A DNA stretch of 7,888 nt from the NCBI GenBank assembly GCA_023457935.1, contig JAEXBA010000046.1:1-7888 (forward strand), read 5' to 3'. The translations under genes and the position numbers were made by a program. The notes under the pieces are model-generated. The model saw only the letters and a list, made by a program, of their open reading frames with translations. It was not told the origin of the DNA and ran no database searches. Position 1 is the first letter of the stretch; each line of letters begins with the position of its first letter. This stretch comes from Bacteroidota bacterium (lineage in GTDB: Bacteria; Bacteroidota; Bacteroidia; Flavobacteriales; Weeksellaceae). This document shows, piece by piece, positions 1 to 5,995 of the stretch.

Positions 1-32
1 AATATAGAAATTAACACTAATTTTAAACAATC

Positions 33-311
33 ATGACAGAAATACAACACAACGAAACCGACAAAAAATTTGAAATTTTTCAGGACGGAAAATCCGCCGG
101 TTTTATGACCTACACTTGGGCCGGAGATGATAAATTCATAATCGACCATACCGAAGTTGACGCGCAGTACAACGGACTTGGATTAGGAAAAAACCTTGTT
201 GAAGCCGCCATAAATTTTGCAAGAAAAAAAGGCGTCAAAATTATTCCGCTTTGTACGTTTGCGAAAGCTACGATTCAGAAAAATTCGGATTGGCAGGATG
301 TTGTGAGCTAA
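33..311 (+). CDS. Small GNAT-fold N-acetyltransferase (YjdJ / Acetyltransf_CG type)
   Basis: A 92-residue protein resembling the minimal, single-domain GNAT proteins (YjdJ-like, Pfam Acetyltransf_CG). These are normally 90-100 residues, so it looks complete. The N-terminal half reads as beta strands (FEIFQDG, AGFMTYTW, FIIDHTEVD). It is followed by the acetyl-CoA pyrophosphate-binding turn QYNGLGLG at about residues 45-52, which matches the GNAT motif A pattern (Q/R)xxGxG. A helix (KNLVEAAINFARKKG) and a strand ending in IIPLCTFAK at about 69-78 come next; the P-x-C-x-F segment is typical of this subfamily. The predicted activity is acetyl transfer in the cytoplasm, but substrates of this subfamily are largely unknown. 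The ATG at 33 is supported by an in-frame TAA at 24-26. No Shine-Dalgarno is visible. Only 32 bases precede it, so its promoter and any upstream operon partner lie mostly outside the window. The family call is firm; the substrate is unknown. Confidence 0.9.
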   Translation: MTEIQHNETDKKFEIFQDGKSAGFMTYTWAGDDKFIIDHTEVDAQYNGLGLGKNLVEAAINFARKKGVKIIPLCTFAKATIQKNSDWQDVVS

Positions 312-335
312 TTTCTTTGTCAAAGTCAGAAAAGA

Positions 336-372
336 AAAAAATCCACGCCGAGCTTTTCGATGTGGATTTTTT
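336..372 (+). terminator. Intrinsic terminator after the acetyltransferase gene
   Basis: A perfect 11-bp inverted repeat (AAAAAATCCAC at 336-346, GTGGATTTTTT at 362-372) encloses a 15-nt loop that could add a short CGA/TCG stem. The right arm ends in six T. The A-rich left arm gives a T tract on the opposite strand as well, so it could work in both directions. It lies 24 nt after the stop codon. Confidence 0.85.
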
Positions 373-395
373 CTCGGGCGATGCCAGTATTTTAA

Positions 396-427
396 TTTGA
401 AATAGAGATTAAAAAACCGTATTTTTG
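396..427 (+). promoter_or_regulatory. Bacteroidota-type promoter of the CPA2 antiporter gene
   Basis: TTTG at 396-399 is followed, after exactly 20 nt, by TATTTTTG at 420-427. This matches the Bacteroidota housekeeping promoter (TTTG at -33, N19-21, TAnnTTTG at -7) in every consensus position. The start site would fall near 432-435, leaving a leader of about 60 nt before the ATG at 495. It sits downstream of the 336-372 terminator, so the antiporter gene has its own promoter. Confidence 0.7.
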
Positions 428-429
428 TT

Positions 430-443
430 AAAATCCGGATTTT
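430..443. repeat. 14-bp perfect palindrome at the predicted antiporter transcription start
   Basis: AAAATCCGGATTTT is a perfect dyad over 14 bp, beginning 3 nt after the -7 box and covering the expected +1. A second half-match, TCCGG at 454-458, could pair in RNA with CCGGA at 435-439, so the leader has alternative small foldings. It may be an operator, a leader hairpin, or chance. Confidence 0.55.
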
Positions 444-494
444 CTGTCATAATTCCGGTTCAAACCTGATTTTTCAACATTAAAATAAAGATGT

Positions 495-2762
495 ATGGCC
501 CATTTGCCTGAACTGATCACAGACCTTGCACTTATTCTGCTGGTAGGTGCGTTTGTAACCATTCTGTTTAAGAAAATTAAGCAGCCGCTGGTTTTGGGTT
601 ATATTATCGCGGGCTTTTTGGTAGGGCCGCATTTCAATCTGGTTCCAACTGTTATCGATACTGAAAACGTAGAAACATTAGCGGAAATCGGTGTTATCAT
701 GCTGCTTTTCAGCCTCGGTCTTGAATTCAGTTTCAAGAAGCTTATGAGTGTCGGCGGCAGCGCATCAATAACAGCTGTTGTCGAAATTATTTTCATCGGT
801 TTGGGCGGTTATCTCATGGGTTATCTTCTCGGCTGGAATAAAATGGACAGTCTTTTCCTGGGCGGAATGCTCGCAAGTTCTTCCACAACCATTATTCTGA
901 AGGCCTTTGATGAACTCAATCTGAAAACCAAACAGTTTGCGCAGATTGTGTTCGGAGTACTGATTGTTGAAGATATCATCGTGATTTTACTGATGGTCTT
1001 ACTGTCCACAGTTGCGGTAACGCAGCAGTTTCAGGGTTCTGAAATCGTTTTGACCATACTGAAACTCGTGTTCTTCCTCGCTTTATGGTTTCTGGTGGGA
1101 ATCTATCTTCTGCCGAGTTTCCTCAAGCGCGCGCGAAAGCTGATGGATGCCGAAACAACGCTTATTTTTTCTGTCGGACTTTGTTTTGGAATGGTTATTT
1201 TGGCCACTCAGGTTGGTTTTTCTGCAGAACTTGGGGCTTTTGTAATGGGCTCTATTATTGCTGAAACGACGATGGCAGAGAAAGTGGAGCACATCACGCA
1301 GCCGTTAAAGCAGTTTTTCGGAACCGTTTTCTTCGTTTCTGTGGGAATGATGATTGATCCGAATGCCATGGTGGAATATGCATGGCCTATTATTGCGATT
1401 ACACTTCTGACGATTTTCGGAAAGTTTTTCTTCAGCGGACTGGGCGCTTTGATTTCGGGACAACCTTTGAAACAGTCAATACAAATTGGGATGAGTATGG
1501 CGCAGATTGGCGAATTCGCGTTCATCGTCGCCACGCTTGGACTTTCACTTGGTGTAATTTCCGATTTCCTTTTCCCGGTTGCCGTGGGTGTTTCGGCCAT
1601 CACAACATTCACAACGCCATATATGATGAAAGCTGCGGATCCTTTCTACGACTGGATTATGAAGCGTCTTCCAGAAAAATGGTCTCAGCGCATTGAAAAT
1701 TACGCTCTCGAAACCGAAAAAATGAATTCCAACCCGAAATGGCAGGAAATCACAAAAGAATACATCCGGATTATCATTCTGAACACCATAATCCTGATTG
1801 GTATTATTCTGTTTTTCAGATTTTTACTGATTCCTTTCATCAACAATAATATTCCAGATCCACTGTACCAGAATATCATCACAATATTACTGGCTGTAGT
1901 GGTTTCGGCTCCGTTCCTGTGGGCAATTCTGACAAAGAAACCCAAATCGATGGAAAATGTGGAAACCAACAATACCGCAACCATCGCACTGAATATCGTC
2001 CGTTTTCTGTTGGGTGCCTTTCTCATCGGACTTTTCATTGATCAGCTTACCTCAACAGAATATGCAATCATTTTTGCACTTCCAGTCGTTCTGTTCCTGC
2101 TTTGGTTTTTTTCAAAAAGAATCCAGCGCATTTATCAAAGTATTGAAGATCAGTTTCTTTCCAATTTCAACGAACGTGAAAACGAACAGCTACTCAAAAA
2201 TAAAACTACGCTTGAATTGCGGCAGAAAAACCAGGAACTGAAGGAAAAACTGAAAGCCTGGGACGCCCATATCGCTGTGATGGAAGTAGATCCACTGGCG
2301 AAATACATTGGAATCCGGCTTGAGGAACTGAAATGGAAAGAGAAATTCGGAATCAACGTCGTGTATATCAAACGTGGTGAAAACCTGATCAGCATGCCCG
2401 GAAGAAGCAACCGGCTTCTGCCCTATGACAAAGTTGGAATTTTGGGAACGGATGAACAGTTTCAGAATTTTAAAACTACTTTTGAAGAACGCGAAACTGA
2501 ACTGGAAGATTCTGACGCCAGCCAAATCGCACTGAAAAAAATCCTTATTGACAGAACCTGTAAATATCAGGGCAAAGACATCCGCCATTCCGGCATCCGG
2601 GAAGATCTTCTGAGTCAGGTTGTTGGGATTGAACGCGAGGACGGACGCATACTGAATCCGGAATCCAACGAAATGATAAAAGAAAATGATATTTTGTGGA
2701 TGGTAGGAAACCGCAAGAAACTCCGTGATTTCATTGAACAGAGCGGCCGCGGCGTTGTGTAG
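495..2762 (+). CDS. CPA2-family cation:proton antiporter, KefB/C-like, with tandem RCK-C domains
   Basis: An inner-membrane monovalent cation/proton antiporter of 755 residues. Residues about 5-378 form the Na_H_Exchanger core (PF00999) with CPA2 hallmarks: QPLVLGYIIAGFLVGP (30-45), IGVIMLLFSLGLEF (65-78), ASSSTTIILKAFDE (127-140), the ion-binding acidic pair in IVEDI (E159-D160), AELGAFVMGSIIAET (244-258), FGTVFFVSVGMMID (275-288) and GMSMAQIGEFAFIVATLGL (332-350). Four more hydrophobic segments follow (about 424-448, 459-480, 496-516, 521-540). After them come a charged, probably coiled-coil stretch (about 545-590) and two TrkA_C/RCK_C-like domains (about 591-665 and 676-748). There is no Rossmann-type RCK_N domain, unlike E. 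coli KefB/KefC (about 600 residues). Likely role: K+ or Na+ export coupled to proton entry, for pH and ion homeostasis, gated by a ligand at the RCK_C domains. The ion and ligand are not readable from sequence. The start at 495 is bounded by an in-frame TAA at 486-488; an ATG at 491 is out of frame. No clear terminator follows. Confidence 0.93.
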   Translation: MAHLPELITDLALILLVGAFVTILFKKIKQPLVLGYIIAGFLVGPHFNLVPTVIDTENVETLAEIGVIMLLFSLGLEFSFKKLMSVGGSASITAVVEIIFIGLGGYLMGYLLGWNKMDSLFLGGMLASSSTTIILKAFDELNLKTKQFAQIVFGVLIVEDIIVILLMVLLSTVAVTQQFQGSEIVLTILKLVFFLALWFLVGIYLLPSFLKRARKLMDAETTLIFSVGLCFGMVILATQVGFSAELGAFVMGSIIAETTMAEKVEHITQPLKQFFGTVFFVSVGMMIDPNAMVEYAWPIIAITLLTIFGKFFFSGLGALISGQPLKQSIQIGMSMAQIGEFAFIVATLGLSLGVISDFLFPVAVGVSAITTFTTPYMMKAADPFYDWIMKRLPEKWSQRIENYALETEKMNSNPKWQEITKEYIRIIILNTIILIGIILFFRFLLIPFINNNIPDPLYQNIITILLAVVVSAPFLWAILTKKPKSMENVETNNTATIALNIVRFLLGAFLIGLFIDQLTSTEYAIIFALPVVLFLLWFFSKRIQRIYQSIEDQFLSNFNERENEQLLKNKTTLELRQKNQELKEKLKAWDAHIAVMEVDPLAKYIGIRLEELKWKEKFGINVVYIKRGENLISMPGRSNRLLPYDKVGILGTDEQFQNFKTTFEERETELEDSDASQIALKKILIDRTCKYQGKDIRHSGIREDLLSQVVGIEREDGRILNPESNEMIKENDILWMVGNRKKLRDFIEQSGRGVV

Positions 2763-2834
2763 CTTTCTATAAATTCCTTACTGTCATAAAGTTTTGTTTT
2801 GGCTTTTCCGGCTTCCTCATTTCTCCAAAAAAAC

Positions 2835-2842
2835 TATATTTG
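2835..2842 (+). promoter_or_regulatory. -7 box of the symporter promoter
   Basis: TATATTTG matches the Bacteroidota -7 consensus TAnnTTTG in every defined position. It lies 19 nt before the ATG at 2862, which predicts a very short leader of about 14 nt. The nearest upstream TTTG (2798-2801) is 33 nt away, too far for a standard -33 element, so the upstream half of the promoter is weak or absent. Confidence 0.5.
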
Positions 2843-2861
2843 CTCATCTAAAATGTAAGGA

Positions 2862-4436
2862 ATGAGTACAGCAAGCGTTTTGCTAATTTGTGTTTTCGTG
2901 TATTTCGTAGGTCTTTTGGTGATTGCCTATATCACGAGCCGGAATTCGGACAACCAGTCGTTTTTCATCGGAAACAAAAAAAGTAAATGGTGGCTTGTTG
3001 CGTTTGGGATGATTGGAACGAGTCTGAGCGGAGTTACTTTCATCTCCGTTCCGGGAACAGTCGGAAAAATGACTTCCGGCGATTATCCTTTCGGCGGTTT
3101 TGAATATTACATGATGGTGATCGGTTTCTTTATCGGCTATTTCATTGTCGCATTCATCCTTTTACCGCTCTATTACCGCATGAATCTCACTTCCATTTAC
3201 ACGTATCTAGGTAAAAGATTCAACGTTGAAGCACATAAAATCGGCTCGCTTTTCTTTATTATTTCAAGATCAATCGGGGCAACAGCAAGACTTTATTTGG
3301 TCGTCAATGTTCTTCAGATTTTCCTTCTTCAGGCGCTGGGAGTTCCGTTTTGGGTAACAGCAGCGGTGATTCTCCTGATGGTTCTGCTCTACACTTTTGA
3401 AGGCGGTGTAAAAACAATTGTTATTACCGATACTTTACAGACTTCCTTCATGATTATCAGTTTGGTAGGATGTATTTTTTACATTCTCTCACACCTGGAT
3501 CTATCAGCAGGACAGGCCTATCAGATTCTTGCCGACAAACAGTATACACACTTAATCAATACCGATGTCAATTCAAAGACATTTTTCCTGAAAACCGTTC
3601 TGGGCGGAATGTTCATTACAATTGCCATGACCGGACTTGATCAGGAAATGATGCAGAAAAACATTTCTGTAGACAACCTGAAAAACTCCAAAAAGAACAT
3701 GCTCACATTTGCAGTGACTTTGCTTTTTGTGAATCTGGCTTTTCTTTTCCTAGGAGGACTTCTTTATCTTTTTGCTCAGGAAAACGGCGCAGTTTACAGC
3801 CAGATTGTTGATGTTGTGAACGGTAAAGAAAATATCACGAATGTCTTTGGATTTAAGGATGCCGCAGGAAATATCAATAATATCATGGGCGACGATTTGT
3901 TTCCGGCGCTTTCACTGCAGGGTTACTTTCCGCTTTTCATTGCTGTGATTTTCATCATTGGACTGATTTCAGCGCTTTTTCCATCCGCAGACGGCGCATT
4001 AACTGCAGTTACAAGTTCTTACTGTGTTGATTTATTAAACCTGAATGAAGACAATACCAAAACAGAAAAACAGAAAAAAAGACTGAGAATGAAAATTCAC
4101 CTTACTTTTACTGTGATTTTCTTTGTTCTGATCATGATTTTCAAAGCCATTAACGACAAATCCATTGTTTACCTTATTATGGAAGTTGCCGGTTATACTT
4201 ACGGTCCGCTTCTCGGTTTGTTTGCATTTGGAATTTTCACCAAATATCACATTTCAAAAAAAGGAACTATTCTGGCTGTAACGCTTATAGCGCCAACTTT
4301 AACGTATTTAATCAACTTTCTGGTCACTCAGAATTCAGATTACCGAATTGGTGTTGAACTGATTATCATCAACGGTTTGCTCACATTTATCGGTCTTTGG
4401 CTGATTCGCGACAAGCATCAGACCGCTGTAAATTAA
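2862..4436 (+). CDS. Sodium:solute symporter (SSS family, LeuT fold)
   Basis: A 524-residue integral inner-membrane protein with about 13 hydrophobic segments, a normal size for SSS transporters (PF00474). It imports a solute driven by the sodium gradient. Family landmarks, in order: SFFIGNKKSKWWLVAFGMIGT (33-53), the loop and first core helix usually seen as D-FFLAGR...WW; TYLGKRF (114-120); YTFEGGVKTIVITDTLQ (177-193), matching the conserved GG-x-x-x-V-x-x-TD-x-x-Q segment; TGLDQEMMQKNIS (257-269), matching TG-x-DQ-x-x-x-Q; and SALFPSADGALTAVTSSYCVD (370-390), the helix that usually carries the Na2-site serines. The substrate cannot be assigned: sugars, sialic acid, proline, pantothenate and others occur in this family, and no catabolic gene is adjacent. 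The ATG at 2862 is the earliest possible start, because an in-frame TAA lies at 2856-2858. The gene probably has its own promoter (-7 box 2835-2842) and ends just before a strong terminator, so it appears monocistronic. Confidence 0.92.
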   Translation: MSTASVLLICVFVYFVGLLVIAYITSRNSDNQSFFIGNKKSKWWLVAFGMIGTSLSGVTFISVPGTVGKMTSGDYPFGGFEYYMMVIGFFIGYFIVAFILLPLYYRMNLTSIYTYLGKRFNVEAHKIGSLFFIISRSIGATARLYLVVNVLQIFLLQALGVPFWVTAAVILLMVLLYTFEGGVKTIVITDTLQTSFMIISLVGCIFYILSHLDLSAGQAYQILADKQYTHLINTDVNSKTFFLKTVLGGMFITIAMTGLDQEMMQKNISVDNLKNSKKNMLTFAVTLLFVNLAFLFLGGLLYLFAQENGAVYSQIVDVVNGKENITNVFGFKDAAGNINNIMGDDLFPALSLQGYFPLFIAVIFIIGLISALFPSADGALTAVTSSYCVDLLNLNEDNTKTEKQKKRLRMKIHLTFTVIFFVLIMIFKAINDKSIVYLIMEVAGYTYGPLLGLFAFGIFTKYHISKKGTILAVTLIAPTLTYLINFLVTQNSDYRIGVELIIINGLLTFIGLWLIRDKHQTAVN

Positions 4437-4440
4437 ATTG

Positions 4441-4471
4441 AAATCCGGCTCACCATTCAGCCGGATTTTTT
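4441..4471 (+). terminator. Intrinsic terminator after the symporter gene
   Basis: A perfect 10-bp stem (AAATCCGGCT at 4441-4450 with AGCCGGATTT at 4459-4468) encloses an 8-nt loop and runs into six T (4466-4471). It begins 5 nt after the symporter stop codon. The stem core ATCCGG recurs in the next terminator at 5046. Confidence 0.9.
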
Positions 4472-4497
4472 ATTAATTTTAACCAAAATACAACAGG

Positions 4498-5022
4498 ATG
4501 AAAACGAAAACTTTTGCACTTTTACTTTTTCTGTCCAGCATCTATTCTTTTGCGCAGACCAATTTTGATATTTCAACGCTTCGGATTGGGCCCTTCACGC
4601 TTAACATGAACGCAGAAGCTGCCGATAAAATAGCCGGAAAAAAACTTTTTGTTGACGAAAGAAATTACGCTCCGAATCACATTAATTATTACGGAGAAAT
4701 TGTTTCGGTAACCTTATACGAAACCTATCAAAGTGAAAATGAGGAAAGAAAGAGGCACATTGCCAATATTGCGACAAGCAGCCGGAAATTCCGCACCAAA
4801 AGCGGGCTTGGCGTAGGTTCCACAAAGGATCAGCTGATTGATGCATACAGAGGTTTCTCCAGCTTCTCCGTTTATCCCGGGTGGAATGACGACGGAACAG
4901 CCAACAAAAGTGAAAGTTTCTTCACACTTACCGATAATGATGCCAATACCGTTCTTTCTTTCAGAATGAAAGACAACACCGTAGTTGAAGTAAGCGTTTA
5001 CAATGATGAAGGAGGTTGCTGA
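4498..5022 (+). CDS. Exported protein of unknown function, 174 residues
   Basis: I do not recognise a named family. The N-terminus MKTKTFALLLFLSSIYSFAQ is a clear Sec signal peptide (basic start, hydrophobic core at about 6-18) with a signal peptidase I site after SFA at residue 19. There is no lipobox cysteine, so the mature protein (about 155 residues) should be soluble in the periplasm or secreted. It looks like two similar halves. Each opens with a Gly-containing turn, a short helix and then strands: IGPFTLNMNAEAADKIAGKKL (30-50) and LGVGSTKDQLIDAYRGF (104-120). This recalls the tandem SmpA/BLIP-like fold seen in some envelope proteins, but that is inference. The only cysteine in the whole protein is the last residue (C174). 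The start is bounded by an in-frame TAA at 4480-4482. The gene sits alone between two hairpin terminators, and only 26 nt separate the first from its ATG. The best promoter guess is a one-mismatch -7 box, TAATTTTA, at 4474-4481. Confidence 0.85.
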   Translation: MKTKTFALLLFLSSIYSFAQTNFDISTLRIGPFTLNMNAEAADKIAGKKLFVDERNYAPNHINYYGEIVSVTLYETYQSENEERKRHIANIATSSRKFRTKSGLGVGSTKDQLIDAYRGFSSFSVYPGWNDDGTANKSESFFTLTDNDANTVLSFRMKDNTVVEVSVYNDEGGC

Positions 5023-5045
5023 TTCAGCTTAAAATAAAAAACCAG

Positions 5046-5071
5046 ATCCGGTCCGAAATGGCCGGATTTTT
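5046..5071 (+). terminator. Intrinsic terminator after the exported-protein gene
   Basis: An 8-bp stem with one G-U pair (ATCCGGTC at 5046-5053 with GGCCGGAT at 5060-5067) encloses the 6-nt loop CGAAAT and is followed by five T (5067-5071). It lies 23 nt after the stop codon at 5020-5022. It separates this gene from the transketolase operon and argues against reading the transketolase ORF from any start upstream of it. Confidence 0.85.
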
Positions 5072-5073
5072 CA

Positions 5074-5105
5074 TTTCCGAAAACGCTCAAAAAATTGTAA
5101 ATTCG
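5074..5105 (+). promoter_or_regulatory. Possible weak promoter of the transketolase operon
   Basis: TTTC at 5074-5077 and TAAATTCG at 5098-5105 are separated by 20 nt. They match the Bacteroidota -33 (TTTG) and -7 (TAnnTTTG) elements with one mismatch each. The position, just after a terminator and 21 nt before the ATG at 5127, is right for a promoter, but the match is imperfect. Confidence 0.4.
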
Positions 5106-5126
5106 CGTGCAAATAAATCAAGTATA

Positions 5127-5978
5127 ATGAGTAAAAGTATTGAAGAGCTGAAATTTCTTACAACACAGATCAGAAGGGATATTTTGCGCATGGTTCACGC
5201 AGTGAACTCCGGACATCCGGGCGGAAGTCTTGGCTGCACCGAGTTTTTCACGGCACTTTACGGAAAAGTGATGAATTACAAACTTCCTTTCAGCATGGAA
5301 GGTAAAAATGAAGATCTTTTCTTCCTTTCCAACGGTCACATTTCACCCGTGTTCTACTCCACTTTGGCGAGATTCGGATTCTTTCCGGTTGATGAACTGA
5401 AAACTTTCAGAAAGCTGGATTCCAGACTTCAGGGACATCCAACCACGCATGAAGGTTTGCCGGGAGTTAGAATTGCTTCAGGTTCACTTGGACAGGGACT
5501 TTCCGTTGCAGCAGGAGCCGCTTTGGCAAAAAAACTGGACGGTGATGACAGCTTGGTTTATACACTTCACGGTGACGGAGAACTTCAGGAAGGACAGATT
5601 TGGGAAGCACTGATGTTTGCAGCCCACCACAAAATAGATAATCTGATTTCAACCATTGATTACAACAACCGACAAATTGATGGCGATGTGGATGATGTAA
5701 TGTCGCTTGGAAATCTTCGTGCAAAACTGGAAGCTTTCGGTTGGGAAGTTCTGGACGAGAAAAACGGAAACGATCTGGATGCGGTAATCGCAATGCTGGA
5801 ACATGCCAAAACGAAAACCGGACAGGGAAAACCAATTGCGATTATTCTTCATACTGAAATGGGCTTCGGAATTGATTATATGATGGGAACCCATGCTTGG
5901 CACGGAAAAGCACCGAATGACGAACAGCTTGCACTCGGAATCAAACAGCTTTATCTGGAAGCACCGGCAGATTATTAA
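5127..5978 (+). CDS. tkt: Transketolase, N-terminal (thiamine-diphosphate-binding) subunit
   Basis: A 283-residue protein equal to the first half of a classical transketolase of about 660 residues (PF00456; EC 2.2.1.1 with its partner). Visible features: RMVHAVNSGHPGGSLG with the active-site His at about 30 (E. coli TktA H26); SNGHISP with H71 (H66); LQGHPT with H104 (H100); SGSLGQGL at 118-125; the diphosphate/Mg motif GDGELQEG at 149-156 followed by DYNNRQIDG (NN at 180-181), which gives the GDG...NN signature; and GTHAWHGKAP with H259 (H261). The enzyme moves two-carbon ketol units among xylulose-5-P, ribose-5-P, erythrose-4-P and their products in the cytoplasmic non-oxidative pentose phosphate pathway. 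The ORF stays open upstream to a TTG at 5016, but that stretch runs through the terminator hairpin. The first ATG giving the conserved start MSKSIEELKFLTTQIRRDIL is 5127. The C-terminal half follows 17 nt after the stop. Related split enzymes (apulose-4-phosphate transketolase) exist, but the lack of sugar-catabolic neighbours favours the housekeeping role. Confidence 0.93.
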   Translation: MSKSIEELKFLTTQIRRDILRMVHAVNSGHPGGSLGCTEFFTALYGKVMNYKLPFSMEGKNEDLFFLSNGHISPVFYSTLARFGFFPVDELKTFRKLDSRLQGHPTTHEGLPGVRIASGSLGQGLSVAAGAALAKKLDGDDSLVYTLHGDGELQEGQIWEALMFAAHHKIDNLISTIDYNNRQIDGDVDDVMSLGNLRAKLEAFGWEVLDEKNGNDLDAVIAMLEHAKTKTGQGKPIAIILHTEMGFGIDYMMGTHAWHGKAPNDEQLALGIKQLYLEAPADY

Positions 5979-5995
5979 TTCTTCAAAACTGAACA

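Noticed and set aside
1208..1612. Minus-strand open frame of 134 residues inside the antiporter gene.
   Set aside because: It lies entirely antisense to a highly conserved membrane domain, has no recognisable domain or promoter, and is explained by codon bias of the + strand gene. The same applies to the other antisense frames.
1382..1696. Plus-strand open frame of 104 residues overlapping the antiporter in another frame.
   Set aside because: Composition is odd (rich in Arg, Cys, Phe and Trp) with no domain. It overlaps the conserved Na_H_Exchanger core, which is intact in its own frame.
2763..2834. A terminator after the antiporter gene.
   Set aside because: Only short direct similarities (GGCTTTTCC / GGCTTCC) are present. 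No stem of useful length followed by T was found, so none is annotated.
430..5067. ATCCGG as a DNA-uptake-like signal, because it recurs in hairpins.
   Set aside because: Other copies in the window (for example near 1766, 2313, 2594, 2656 and 5213) are single, inside genes, and have no common longer consensus. Ordinary codon use explains them.
5016..5126. A longer transketolase ORF starting at the TTG at 5016, preceded by a near-perfect Shine-Dalgarno-like AAGGAGGT at 5009-5016.
   Set aside because: The extension translates through a terminator hairpin and adds 37 residues not expected in the family. The AAGGAGGT encodes the Glu-Gly-Gly end of the previous gene and overlaps the TTG, so it cannot serve that start. 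The ATG at 5127 gives the conserved N-terminus.
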